Shown here: piece by piece, positions 21,341 through 33,446 of the stretch | How positions within the stretch are numbered: the stretch's first letter is position 1 | Layout: every line of letters starts with the position of its first letter | Assembly (NCBI GenBank): GCA_004764695.1 | Contig: SMSO01000034.1 | Coordinates: 823,501 to 887,500, forward strand | Reading direction: 5' to 3' | Source: Schizochytrium sp. TIO01 | Taxonomy: Eukaryota; Sar; Bigyra; Thraustochytrida; Thraustochytriidae | DNA: 64,000 nt | The notes under the pieces: generated by a model | Databases searched by the model: none | What the model saw: the letters and a program-made list of their open reading frames with translations, nothing else | Told to the model about the DNA's origin: nothing | Made by a program: the position numbers and the translations under genes

Positions 21341-24300
21341 GCACACGTACAGACAGAGACATACTGCTTGGCCTGTTTTGTCGTCTCTATAGTTAGTTAT
21401 CTCATTGGTTAGTACTCCCTCCCTCTGGACAACTTTAGTGAACATAGTCGTTAGGGAAACAGCGGAGCTACAGCTGCCTACAGGCTCGTTTCGAAAACTT
21501 GATTCCTTGTCGATTTAATTGACTTGTTTCACTGTTTCTTTTTGCCTTTCTTTGCCTGTTCTTCGGTCGGTGTGTTTGTTTGTTGGTTGTTGGTTGGTTT
21601 GTTTTCCTATTGATCCTGGTCCCTGCCGAGACTGCCCTTTTCCAAGTTCGCTCGCCTACTTCATCTGCCTTCACTAAATCTCCCCATCACCCCCTCACCC
21701 GCAGCGCCCACAGCCCATCTCCACCTTCCCTGGCTCACAATCACGTCTGCCCGCCGGGTACTTGAGACCAAGGTGAACCTCACACTGTATATCTGATCTG
21801 TCATAGATGCGCCCCGGTATACTCTGCATATGAGCCTATGTCCGCGCCTTCAGAATGCAACAACGTGGGCAAACACTCAAGCCAAAACAATCGCCCGCAT
21901 TGGCTCAAGAGCGGTCTCTCCTTTCTACAGTTCTAGACGCTCCCTTTCTGTGTACGTATGCACGCAGCGGCAGAGTGGACTTTTGCCAAGCAGTTCTGGA
22001 GTAAAACACAGCTGAGCTGCAAAAGCCACTGCCGCTATCGCAGTAGCATAGCAAGTCCCAGGAGTAACCCACAGTTTGAGCTGAAGACGTGAACTTATCG
22101 TCCCCGTTCCGTTCCGTTCATGTTCTGCGTTGCAAAGGACCTAAGCGACTGATTAGGCAACTGCCTAAGGTACCACGAAGTAGGTACCTAGGTAGTAGTA
22201 GTCAGCTAGAAAGTGAAAAGGCATGAGAAGAACGCCTCGCTGAAGGGCATAGCAAGTACCTAATAGGCTGTAATAGTAGTAGTAAAGAACGATGCGCGCG
22301 GAATTAATTTCAAGGTTCTTGGTGAAGCTGCGCTTGAAGGGTTCTTCAAGGCCTCGGGCGCCTGCCTTCGCACGAAAGGTAATATGCACCTACCTGGGCA
22401 CGCACGCTCGGTCTACAAGTGAGAGGGACTGCGCTCAGCAGAAGAATCTGCGGCTGAAGCTTGCTTGCTGCAGGCTTTGCGCAGTTTAAGCGAAGAACTC
22501 GCCAAAAGGGACACAGAACTAGCTAGCTATACTTACCTACTGAGCCCCTCGGAAAACGATGCGAAGCACACACTCACTCACTCACTCAATCTCGGTCTCA
22601 GCACCGTCAAGAACTTGGCCCCTTCAACTGAAACCGCGTTGGAATTGCCGTGGTCTATGGGCGTCATCGTCGTGCAGTGCCGTGAGAGGCTGTGAAGATC
22701 CCAATTGCGTTGCCTCGTGGGCGAAAAGAAGCACAGCGTTGAGCAAAGTGGTTGCAGGATCCATGGCTGCAGTGCCTGAATCTGCAGAATCTGCATCTTC
22801 CCTACTGTCGAAAGATGCGCGAAGGAATTGTTTGGTGAGTATTCAGAATTGCCAGCACGCTTGCCTAGATGCGACTTCAGAACTCTGCGCCAGAAACAGC
22901 CTCAGTAGTCTAGCGAGCGAAGAGAAGCAGCACGGCCATTCCAAGCAACAGCAGCTGTACCTAGTATAGTTCTGCAAACGGTCCCCTGCCGCGGTGCTAT
23001 TACTTAGTTAGTGAGGATGCCCACAGAAGATTATGGGAATAGCGAGACCCATTACAGCTCGTGTTGGTTCATTTATTCAAAGGAAGACGACACGAAGAGA
23101 GAGTGCATTAAGAAGGTCTCCCACGTACCGCAGTCTGGACTTCCAGTGAAATAAACTCATTTCAGGGTGCCAGTGTCGCGATGGAACAGCGTGAGACTTT
23201 ACCTTTCATTCAAGGTCGATCTGCTGCCAGATGCATGTAGCGAAGGAGAGTAAATACGCTCAACAAGTTTTCACATAACAGTCATGATTTAATAAAGGTA
23301 ACCCAAATGCTGATTTTTAAAAATCAACCAGAATGTAGATGAGACCTCCATGCGGTGCGTACATACTAGCTAGACAGAGCGGCAGGTGTGTGCCATTCAA
23401 GTTGTGATAAATTAAGTTAAAAAAATAAAAAAAAAAAATCAAGTTTAAGACTTTTTCAATGAGTAGGTTCTGTAACCTTAAGCCGAAAGATTTTTTAAAT
23501 ATTTTTTTTTTTTTTTTCTGTTTTGAAGATGGGCTCCAAGCTATATTTTTGACCTATAGGGGTGCAAGTTCTTCATTACTGGGAAAGAACGGGCCTAGAC
23601 AGGAGAAAAGCAAATGAATATCTAGTAGATACTTTCTTTACTTTATTTCTTCCAGGGCCTTTGGGTATTTAAAAGAAACGTCGAAAGATAATTGTAGAGC
23701 GCTTGAAGAATTCAAGCTCAAGAAGTTGAAGTCCTATCTTAGCAAAACGGCAGTCGGCCTTGTAAGTGGGCGTCCAATAGCATGTATTGAGCAGGCGCGT
23801 CACTTAGCTAGGGAGTTAGCATGCCTATGAGTCGGTTTGTTTACACACTGAGACCAACAGACTTGACAGATTGGTTTTTCCACTGATTTACGCACACCCT
23901 TATTTGGAGAGAAAAAACAAAAACAAAAATGAAACAGGTTCTTTCATTTTATCATATAGTACTCTATAGTAGTACTACAGTCTTTACATTAAATTTAAAA
24001 AAATGAAATAAAAAGATATCAAAAAGATAACAGCAATTGATTTTCTCACTGTCATTTTAAAAACAAAATAAAATAAAATATCTTCAAGGTTCTCATTCGA
24101 GCGCGGCACTTGAAATAATACGTCCAAACACGCCCAGCTCCTTAAGCTTGGCCTCTGACAATACATACACACTGCATTTCGAGTTCCTTGCGATGAGGCT
24201 AGCTAGCTAGCTCCCTGGTAGGAACACCAAACCCGCAAAGCCGGGAAACGTCCAGAGGTTGGTTTCTCGGCTTACCTGCCGGTGTGCGTTACCAGCATCG

Positions 24301-24649
24301 TAAGATGATCGTGACCTGGGCAGTTATCAAGTTCCTCGATCATCAAAGTGCGTAGACAAGCCTAGTCCGTGTACCTAACCAGCCGACCGGCGGCACATCT
24401 CAAATTGTATGGCGTCTTCTTAAAAGTTTTATTGCCAGACCAATAGTGGACCAACGAAGATCGCTTTTACCGCGCGTTTGACAAAGTTTTGGAACCGACT
24501 GCGGAACCCTTGGGAGCTCTCCTCCCTCAGCCAGTTTAGTCGCAATCGCGCGGGGAAAGGACAGGACAAAGAACTGCGATTCGATCAAGCCCGCTCCTGC
24601 TCGAGCCCAAAGCCACGCTCAGGCACACGCTCGCCTTCTTCCAGGCTGG

Positions 24650-24652
<3 letters not shown>

Positions 24653-24681
<29 letters not shown>
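24653..24681 (+). repeat. GA dinucleotide microsatellite
   Basis: About fourteen GA units just before a GC-rich island. Confidence 0.9.
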
Positions 24682-24686
<5 letters not shown>

Positions 24687-24912
24687 AATACGTGCGATAG
24701 GACGATTTGCGGCGGTGGGCAACTTCGATGGAGCAGGAGAAAGAGACCTCCGTGAGTGACTGCTCCGGTTCCCAAGTTGCCAAAGAAAAGATACTCGCTT
24801 GCTACCTCTGACTAGTGACCGCTAAGAACGGTACACCTCAGTAGGGCTCCTATAGAGCTAGCTAGCTAGCACGTTCTAACTTACCGCTCAAAGCGCCCAG
24901 GAACCTACCTAC

Positions 24913-25420
24913 CTAACTACCACGTAGACGGATGGCTTGGAGCGCAGGCCTTCTCTCGACGAGGCACCCGCACGCCCAAAGCGTACACCCAAAGCATCGG
25001 CATCTCGCCATCATCAATCGGCAGCTCCCACTGTCATCATCTCCAGCGCCGCTGCTCTGCGCACTCACGCGTGTGCTTGTTTGCTTTGGGCCCCGCTTCG
25101 TTTTGCTTGCCCCCCTCTCCTGGCCCTCTCGCGAACCCGGGAGCCTCCCCCTGCTTGTCCCCGCAGAAGAAAGAGGGCGCGGCGGGTCGGGGAACGCAGG
25201 GAACAACAGAGGGGGACCGCGCAGACGTCTCGAGGGAGGCGGAGTCCGACTTCGAAGGCGGAGCACGCGAGTGTCGGAGGGCGTTTGTTTGAGGATGCTG
25301 TGCGAAGGGCCGCTGCTTTGGGCAACGGGGAGGCGGCTGGTAGCTGATTGTTTCTGGCTGTGGTTGCTCTTCTTTGGCTTGGTGGAGAATGGAAAGAGGG
25401 AAGGAGGAGGTGGGTAGCAA
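24913..25420. other. GC-rich island without recognised gene
   Basis: A GC-rich stretch in otherwise AT-rich DNA. Because stops are rare in such sequence, it is open in at least three frames on the + strand and two on the - strand at the same time, and none of the translations contains a recognisable domain. It may be a promoter-like island or a decayed gene. Confidence 0.45.
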
Positions 25421-28400
25421 GCAGGTGCATAGGTACATACTTCTACCTAGTATCGTGTGACTTTACAAGACTAACTGTATCATGTTATACTCAGGAAGTT
25501 GAGGTTGTACCTTCATTATTTCTTTAATTTTAAAAACGAATATTTATTACTTTTGCACAAGCTGTTTTTAATTAAAAGCTTATAGATTCTTTCGAGCATG
25601 ATGTTCGAAAAATGATTTTTATTTCTTTAATAAGGACCACGTTCACCCTCTGGCACTGGTGGCGGAGATATACCTACCTAGTAGCTAGCTAGCTAGCTAG
25701 CGCCAAAACATTAAAAAAAAAACGTAGGTGGCGCGGCCCTCGTCGAGAATATGCAGACCTCGAGGTGAATAAGTTGGTGAAGACATCAATCGTTTTCACG
25801 GCCCATTTTTGTACCCTGGGCCCTTGATTGCTAGGACCGTGGCTCATCCGCAATGCTTTGATATTTTCTTCATTCATTTAGTTATCCATTCATGAAAGCT
25901 TGTAAAAGAAGTAGCTTCCCAGGCACATTGTTATATAATGATAAGCAAAAGCTTACTGGCCATAGCGTACAAACTGAGCAAGGTTCTCCGAAGGAATCAG
26001 CAACCAGATATGGTGCTGTCAAGAACGAAAATTGGTCAAGGACCTGCTGTAAGTTTTATTCATGTGAGAAACCCTCCATTTTATATTTCATAAAATAGCA
26101 GGCAGGCATGAGGTACTTTCCTTTCTGCAAATATTCACATGATAAGATGATTATAATGCCCACAGCCTTATTTCCCTTTAAAACTTACTCTAAACCTATA
26201 ATTAAAATTTCAATTTTTTTAATCATAAAGAAAGATTCCCAGCCTTTGAGTTGTTTTATGTAATAATTGCAAAAACCTCTCTCAAGCATCAACTTGAACT
26301 TTTAATCAACAAGCAACAGCCACAATGATCTCAGGGCGTCTCCGGCCTCGGCTCAAATACCACCATGCCCGAGCAAAGCGTGCGCTCTGCAGCCTCCTCA
26401 ACAGTCGAAACAAATGCCCTCTTTCACCAGGTCCAATTGCACAGGGAATTGCTACTACTAATAGGCGCCTCCTATCTATAATTAAAAAAAAGCAATGTAA
26501 GCAGAAGGTGGGTGATCAATGACTGGCTACCACAGTGCTTCCAGAGTGACCCCGTCGGAGAAGGTGCTACGAGGGCATCGTAGCATATTCGACGCGCTCA
26601 AGGGCACCTTTGTGGAGTCTGGACAGACAGTTGCTTTTCTGTGGTGGCGCTTTTCTTTTTAGCATTTTCTTTCGAAGCGCTCTTCAACGAGGTTAGGACC
26701 CAAGAGCGTTACCCTGGGGAACAGAAACGACTGATGAGCGCTAGATCAGCTGCTTGCTTCCTTGCTTGCTTGCATGCTTGCTTGCATGCATGCTTGCATG
26801 CTTGGCATGCTTGGCATGCTTGCGTGCGTGCGTCATGTACTTGCTGTGAGTGCTATGCCTGCGAGCACAACACTGGATGACGCCCTCATGGATAATTTGT
26901 ATCCGCGAAAGTGACTGAGAGAGCTATAGGTACAGCCATCTAGCTAGCTACAGCTGGCAAATGATCAAAGTCGCGTGCGTGCAAGGTGAATGGTAGTAGG
27001 TACACGCAAGCGGGCCCTGGAGAATTTGCGCACAAAAAAATCGTAAAGCGTCTGTATCTACACGTACTAGTATGCACTATTAGGTGCACTATTAGAAATT
27101 GAGAATCGCAGAAGCAGCGAGTGAGAGTGCTTTGAATCGCCCTTATGTAATAGGGTAGTACCTAGGTAGGTGATGGGTATGGAGATGCTACGTACCTACT
27201 ACTGAAGAATTTCGCACGGTGCTCAACAAGAAGTTGCATAGAAGAAGCACTTGTTAGAGCTTTTAGTATCTGCTTTTAAGAACATGCTAACGTTCAAGGC
27301 TTGAGCTCCTGCGACGCGCTATCTGAAAACTGTGTTCAGGTTGGTCAAATGAGTATCATGGAGAAGGAAATAAGTCGTGGCATGATTAGATAGAAAATTT
27401 ACCGATCATCATGTTGTAGGATGTAGTAGCCCAAAAGTTAACTTGTCGCACCCCAACCGTTTTATGATCCGTGAGCATCTATATCGATTTACGCTAGACC
27501 ACACCAGGTAGAACGAGTCTCTTTGTGAGTGTTCGCAGCATTAGCTTGAACAATGCATAATTCTATCAGAGATTAAAATTTACGTCTTTTGCATTAAAAA
27601 GCTTCCAGAGTTCAAGTCTTACTAAAGAGATTTGGCAGATTGTTTTTTTTTTTAAATTAAAAGTTGTGATCGTGAAGCTCTAAAAAGCTGCGAAGCGCTG
27701 CCCGCTAGGTTTTTGGAAGCAGTGATCTAGCCCGTTCTCGACATTATGGAAGGCCACGCTCTTCATTTCTTCCTATCTAAGCTTCAAAGTTGCAACCAAC
27801 TAATCACTGGGTTTAAAAGATGACAGAATAAACTGCTGATCGGCACAAGGATAATGAATTGCATAATGAATTTTGAGATAATTTAATTTTCTGCTAGCTT
27901 CGTCAACTAAGCAGAATCGTACTGATCGGTGCATTTTAGAACTATATTCAATCTAGAAATACTCATATTCTAATGGCCAAGAAACAACAAGGTACACCTA
28001 ACACTGCTCTTCTAGTCTAACCTTTGTTTCGAGACTATTCTAGCCTCACGAAATGCGTTTGCTCCAGTGTCGTGATTTATTTGGACAATCCCTACCAGCC
28101 TCGACTTCCTACAACCGCCATGTTTTCCTTTCTCTATTTTCTTGATCGTAAAATTCCAAGACGAAGTTAAAAGAGAGAAACGCGCTTTACAGGCAAGACC
28201 AAACCCTCGAAAACTCGCATTCTCAAATAATTAAAATAACTTCGACTTATTTCTTTCCATTCTTTATTTTTAAAGAATAAAATTTGTATGCTTAGAAGGA
28301 GTCACCTTACACATTTAAAAGAGATACCTCACGTTGCGAGTGAATCATCAGAAACTAGCTACTTTCTAGTAGTCGCGGATATGATTAGATTTAGGGGCCT

Positions 28401-28500
28401 TTAGTTCATTCAAAAAGATTTGAACTACACAAGCTTTGCTATAGGTTGGTTCTTCTTTTAAATCAATCAAATCTTATGGGGAACTCATCGTCAAGACAAA
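25421..28500. other. AT-rich gene-poor stretch
   Basis: No gene recognised. It holds a GCTA cluster at 25681-25700, a TTGC/CATGC cluster at 26751-26832 and TACCTA/TAGGTA words near 27160-27200. The rest looks like unique, non-coding DNA. Confidence 0.5.
26751..26832 (+). repeat. TTGC / TTGCATGC tandem cluster
   Basis: TTGC units grade into TTGCATGC and then TTGGCATGC units and end in GTGC units, suggesting stepwise mutation of one array. Confidence 0.85.
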
Positions 28501-28529
28501 ACTTATACCACCACGTTTGAGGCGAAGTT

Positions 28530-28700
28530 TATTGGTCATTTCATCCGATGAACCGCCGGCGGGGATCTTAGCACAGCTAGAATGTGACGAGATCGCTCCT
28601 AAGTGGCGTCTGAGCATTGCTCGATCTGCACAGAGGCGTGGCGGCCCACGGAGGGAGCTGTGTCACCGGTGAAAGGCCCTACCCGTTCCTAATTTGAGGT
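28530..28700. other. GC-rich segment with several short palindromes; possible structured RNA
   Basis: An abrupt GC-rich patch in AT-rich DNA. It includes the palindrome CCGCCGGCGG (28553-28562), a CGTGG/CCACG stem with a four-base loop (28637-28650) and the palindrome TCACCGGTGA (28663-28672). I could not match it to U1-U6, U3, SRP, RNase P, 5S or tRNA. A structured RNA is only a possibility. Confidence 0.25.
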
Positions 28701-29099
28701 TTACTCTCTTACAAAAATTTAAATTCACAAAAACAAAAAAAAACAAAAAACAAAAACAAAAAAACAGATAATTTTCAGCAATTTTTAACCCCTTGGTACT
28801 AGCCACAACATATTGGTAACCTTCTCAGAAGTTGAATTCAAGCCAAATAGTGATCAGAAGTCAATACAGTATTCTACATCGACATCTGGCAATAAAAGGT
28901 AGACTATAACTTTCCGCACATCCTTGCTGAAAGCTGGTCTTTGATCAGCCAGACATCGGCTGGATAGACGAAGACAAGGAGCTTGGATTGCGAGAGAAAG
29001 CTTCAGTACTTATGCTTTTAGAGTTAGTATTTTGCTGGCCTTGGAACTGAATGCCAAATGAGCTGGTTCTGATTAGGAGACCAAAAGAGAATTAGGAGA

Positions 29100-29365
29100 C
29101 CAAAAGAGACTCCATCTGTATCACAGAGAACCCAAGGGGTTAGGTTACCTTATTTCAGGTATGCCTTTACATATTTCCAGGATTGTGTAGTGCACTTTCA
29201 ATCTTAAGTCCACTTGATCTAACGTGACTGATCCTTAAGTTCTTACCATATACAGCTCCTGATAGTTTTAGACGTATAAAAGTGTGCCAAGAACTCCAAG
29301 AATATCTTCTCCGTATGATCCTTTGATTAGCAATCTTAGCAATCCTGTATACTTGAGTGAACACA
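29100..29365 (-). mobile_element. Decayed DDE-transposon fragment, copy 1 (Tc1/mariner-like)
   Basis: On the - strand, a helix-turn-helix-like piece (LLIKGSYGEDILGVLGTLL near 29350-29290) is followed about 180 bases on by CDTDGVSFGL, a decayed form of the [T]DES motif that holds the first catalytic Asp of Tc1/mariner transposases. The frame between them is broken. The same two blocks in the same order occur in the other copies of this family. Assignment to DDE transposons is an inference from these two motifs. Confidence 0.4.
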
Positions 29366-29584
29366 ACCTACTCATAACGAGATAAACTAAAGCTTATCTT
29401 ACTCTTTTCACACCTCTTGCTCGTTCGAAAATACGAGTCTGTAAATTGAAACCAAGCGAGGAATTGCTGTCTATCGACAGGCGCTTCATTTTGCTCCTTT
29501 CTGTGCATTTAGATATAATGTTGGAAAATGAAAAGCTACATTATTCGAAAACAAATTACCACAAGAAGAGGGCGATGAGTGCTG

Positions 29585-30000
29585 AGATCTCCAATCGAAG
29601 GAACTAATGGACAAGGTATTACTAGAGTTCTTGGCGTCCCTTTATGAAACCCTTGTAGATACAGTGCTTACAATACAGCAAGAGTAGGCAGCCAGATTCA
29701 TGTGGCTACCGAAGTCAAGAACCAAAAGTGTGAATACACATTATCTACATCCAAAGCAGGGTGTAACTTGAATCGATGGTTGTAAAGGTTGAATTGACCT
29801 AACCCCATCGGTTATCTCTAACACCTTTCAAGAATGCCTTGACCTCCCTAATTCCTACATGAATCCATCTGTCCTGGAATTCATTCTCCAGGACAGAAGT
29901 TCGCTAACTCTTAAATTAACCTTCTTAAAGCCTTCATCAAGAACCTTGCCTTCATCTTTACAGTCGACCTGAAGCTTCGACCTCAAGCTGACCAGAATTA
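29585..30000 (+). mobile_element. Decayed DDE-transposon fragment, copy 2
   Basis: Begins with the helix-turn-helix-like LRSPIEGTNGQGITRVLGV, then several stops, then LHESICPG at the place of the TDES block. Bases from ~29589 to ~30000 are nearly identical to the reverse complement of 33447-33853, with about six differences in the 255 bases I compared. A 14-base internal duplication (TCGACCT-AAGCT) near 29965-29990 is private to this copy. Confidence 0.45.
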
Positions 30001-30739
30001 TCTTTGAGTAATGAGGAATAAGGAAGACCTGCAAATTAAAATAGCAAATTTCACGCAAAACTCAAAAGCATTCTTGAACAACATTTGAGCGATTCGTCCG
30101 CACTGAATGAAATGCCGTTTGTGGAAGAAGAGAAAGCGTTATTATATTAATCTTTCAAGTTTGTGCTTTCAGTGTAATCAGCTTTGTTAGATCTTGACTT
30201 TTGTGAATGAATAACATCAACCTTTTTTTTTACACGAAATGTTTCTTGTTCCTGCTAGATATTTACTTCTTTACGCTTTTCAGTTATGTTATAGGTTCAG
30301 TCACTAGAGCTTTAATTGTTATCAGAACGGGATATAGCGTTGGAACTCCCCTAATAATAGATCTACGTTGGACCGAGGATTTTGTTCAAGTTCTAGTCCT
30401 TTCTCATACCACGAGGTGCGTCTTAGGTGCTACACTCCGACTCTCATTCGATTTCCTATGGACTCATTTTCCCTGGAGAGTTGCCCCGTCCTAAATCTTC
30501 CAAACAAATTCAATGTTCTCAAAGTGTCCCAGCTCGCCAGAAAGGGCTGACTGCAATTCTTATTTGCTTGCAAGAACTCTATCTTGGAAACCCAATTCCA
30601 AGGACATCAGGACGCTAATTTTTAAAACGATAGATTACCCCGCCTTCATCAAGCCTATTGTTTCCATCTGCATTGGCGGCCTCTTCCTGACCAGACTCAT
30701 CTTCCAGCACTTGATTAATCCAAGATGCAATTGGAACAA

Positions 30740-31240
30740 TATCAGCTGCATGAAGACGTGTAATACGTGGTATTGTGGCTTTTGCTGTAGGTATAACATT
30801 GGAGCATTGCGTCAAGGTCCAATGCGCTGTTCTTGTGCTGAGATCTCCTATCGAAGGGGTTAGTAGACAAGATATTGCTAGAGTTATGGGGATATTCGTG
30901 AAGAATTTATGAATAGGGCTTGCAATAGAGTGGATAGAATCCAAGAACCAGAAGATCGCCTACATATTTTCTAGAATTTAAGTATGGTGCGACTTGAATT
31001 GCTGGTGGAAGAAGTTGAGTTAATCTAACCCCGCCAATTCTATCGATCAAGGTTCAAGAACACCCTGACCTCCCAATTACTATATGAACTAGTCTGCCTC
31101 CGAACTCAGTTCTCAAGGATAGCAGTTCGCTAAGTCTAAAAACGAACCTTCTTAAATCTTTCATCAAAACCCTTCCGTTCATTTTCATACTCAACCTCCA
31201 GCTGACCAGATTAACCCTTCTTCATCGTGTGAGAAGTTAT
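30740..31240 (+). mobile_element. Decayed DDE-transposon fragment, copy 3
   Basis: The best-preserved DNA-binding part of the family: an open stretch from ~30756 to 30904 ends with PIEGVSRQDIARVMGIFV, a clear helix-turn-helix pattern. The later parts follow copy 2 in order (the segments CCTGACCTCCCAATTA and GCAGTTCGCTAAGTCTAA have near-matches there) but are much more diverged and full of stops. Confidence 0.45.
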
Positions 31241-31389
31241 GTCAAGAGTAATGCCGAGCCAATGGTTGTCTAGAAAGGAAAAATAAGAGGCTAGAAGAAA
31301 TTTTTGGAAGGCTTTGTAAACTTTGGTTTTGAGGGTTGGTGATCTGCTATTCTTGATATTCAACTCCAACGCAAACCTATTTAAGTTTA

Positions 31390-31660
31390 AATGAGGAGAC
31401 TGAGACTGGATTCATCTGTATTACAAATAATCGAGGAGGTCGGATGATTTAGTTTCTTCAACCATCAAATTAGCATCCATCATTGTATTGATTATGCATG
31501 TACAATTTCGATTCTTTAAACCCTTGACTTCCCAACTGCGCATCTGGTTGTCTGGTTGTAATCAGATGTGAGCATAATTCCTAAAAGATGCCAAGAAGTC
31601 TAGACATAGCTTGTCCACATGTTTTGTATTCGGAGATCCCAGAAAGTAGAAAGTTGATAT
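31390..31660 (-). mobile_element. Decayed DDE-transposon fragment, copy 4
   Basis: On the - strand, EYKTCGQAMSRLLGIF (near 31625-31575) matches the helix-turn-helix block. At 31419-31405 the codons read TDESS, in the context NTDESSLSLL, the clearest relic of the first catalytic Asp block in the family. The spacing of the two blocks equals that of copy 1. No second or third catalytic acid could be found. Confidence 0.45.
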
Positions 31661-32880
31661 AGTTGATATGCAATGAGCCATAGGAAATTTACTAAACTGC
31701 AAACCCAAAATATGATCTTTATCAAGCCTTTGCATTATGTGCAGATAGTTTCCCGCGTTGAACAAAACACGACTCTAAGTGAGCTGAATGTGATTGGCCT
31801 TTACTATCTACTATCAGTTGCTGTCCTAAGAAGAATAAAGCTCTCGCCTTTTGTAATTCTTTGAGCTATTCGCTTGGTCCCTATAAACATAAATTAACCT
31901 CTTTTAAATATTCAGGTCACCACCGAGTATAAGCAACGTGTTCGAAATGAGTTACTCGCATAGGTCAGATTTAATTGCATGAATATTTATAATTTGAGGC
32001 GAGGTTATCCAATCCTGTGACCACAAATGATTAGGCCTAAAAGAGGCAATTGATATTTCTTTAAAACAGAAATCTGACATTTATCATTATACGAAACATC
32101 AAGATAAGCGCTGGAATCTGGTGAGACAAAGTGTAAGATAGCGAGGTACTTTCTGGAGCCCGTTGAGATTGAAATATAAGGTTTAGAACTTTAAAAAAAA
32201 ATGAAAATTGTGCTGGAGGCGAAGAGCTTTCAACTGGAAAGCAGTTTGCAACAACTGAGATGGCATACACAATAGCGAGCAAAAGAAGCCACCCCGAGTG
32301 AAACGCGCTTACAAAGGAACAATGAAAGGGAAATACTAAAATCTTTTTGTCTGCTAAAAAATAGCAACCTCGACGCGAGCAAACCAATTTCAGACCAGGA
32401 GTGAGACAAGCAGTCTTGGCAAGGTCGGCTCGAGCGCCTCCGTGAATCTAAAAGATAGCTTGGGCTAAAGGAGAAGATCTAAGAAAAACCACTGCAAAGG
32501 AAAAGCCTGCTGTAAACAAACCAGAAAAAACTGCGAGGTGAGGTACGCACCTGGAAAGCTAAAGGACAAAGAAACTCTATGGATTCGTGCCGAAGAAAAT
32601 GAGATCGAGCAGATAGACATAAAGCGCACAACCTTGTATCATTGAAATGGTCTCAAGTCGAAACAAAGTAGCGAACAAAATACAGTGTTCTCTGCACTTC
32701 TGTAAATCATTATATCTAACAATCCCTTGCATTTCTAACAAAGTTGGAATTTACCTCTTAGATTGATAGTAAGAAGGTCTTCAAAAGCTAAAATCCAAGC
32801 GCCTTTTTTTCATGTTTTAGGGCAATTTCTGAATGCCAAGTTTAGCTCCAACCCTAGCTAGCAATGCTCATCTCGATTAG
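31661..32880. other. AT-rich stretch without recognised gene
   Basis: No gene, tRNA or array recognised. A 108-codon hydrophobic frame at 32061-32387 (-) lacks any motif and is not called. Confidence 0.4.
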
Positions 32881-33201
32881 CCCATTTACATTTCTGACAA
32901 TAAAATCTTGGAAAATATAAGTAGACATATTGCGTCAGATACAATGACAACAATCCTGGCTAGAAAACATCCGGAAGACGTTCTTGCATGCAGAGAGACA
33001 TTTATACCTGTGCCTAAATATCAGAGCGAAACAACAGATTTTCTATCCAAGATGTACGAAATATTTGGAAAACATCCATCATTGAGAAGACCGAACTTCT
33101 GTATGGCAACCTATCGATATGCTATCACCCGGCAAGATCATATTGTAGCCTATGAAACTTTGGCCAACTACCGTTCACCAAAACCAATAGAGAGTGATTG
33201 A
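32881..33201 (+). CDS. Unrecognised open frame, possible exon or gene relic
   Basis: A frame open for 106 codons after a stop at 32878, with the first ATG at 32944 (85 residues from there). The composition is balanced and protein-like despite the AT-rich setting (HPEDVLACRETFIPVPKY, DFLSKMYEIFGKHPSLRRP). I do not recognise the family. It sits between decayed transposon copies, so it may be a remnant of a mobile element or of a displaced gene. No signal peptide or membrane span is seen. Confidence 0.25.
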   Translation, partial: PIYISDNKILENISRHIASDTMTTILARKHPEDVLACRETFIPVPKYQSETTDFLSKMYEIFGKHPSLRRPNFCMATYRYAITRQDHIVAYETLANYRSPKPIESD

Positions 33202-33446
33202 AGTTCTTCTTAATGCGCCTGCAAACATCATCTACTAAAAATTCACCAATAAATATAAACCTCTTCCGGTGTTTTTTTGGGGGAAGGCGCTGAAAGAGGG
33301 TAAAGTTGAATTTAGAAAAGTTGAGGATTTATACTATATCTTGCATGTGCCAATTCATCCTTCCTCGACGATAAAGTTCAAATTCTGGCATAGGTCGCTT
33401 TAATTGAAGTTTATGGCAATGCACGAAGTCTACGCTGAAAGGTGAT

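Larger units (their letters stand above)
17694..24912. other. Gene-poor spacer with microsatellites
   Basis: No convincing gene. It begins with the presumed promoter of Mpv17-like B. It contains the long AAAC array, AATC/ATCG and GATT arrays, AAAT at 21312-21340, a CACT cluster near 22566-22590, a GA array at 24653-24681 and several TAGCTAG words. A 136-codon ATG frame at 22559-22969 (+) has no recognisable motif and I do not call it. Confidence 0.55.

Noticed and set aside
22530-22660. ATACTTACCT, a 10-base match to the 5' end of U1 snRNA
   Set aside because: The following sequence does not fold into stem-loop I and I see no Sm site; the match is short enough for chance.
22559-22969. ATG-started frame of 136 codons
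   Set aside because: No motif, low-complexity start from CACT repeats and no splice or homology support; it could be chance.
24260-24400. CTTACCTG followed by ATGATCGTGA, somewhat like U1
   Set aside because: The 5' end does not match fully and stem-loop I cannot be drawn.
24932-25438. Several overlapping open frames of 117-161 codons on both strands
   Set aside because: The stretch is GC-rich, so stops are rare in all frames; no frame shows a domain, and they contradict each other.
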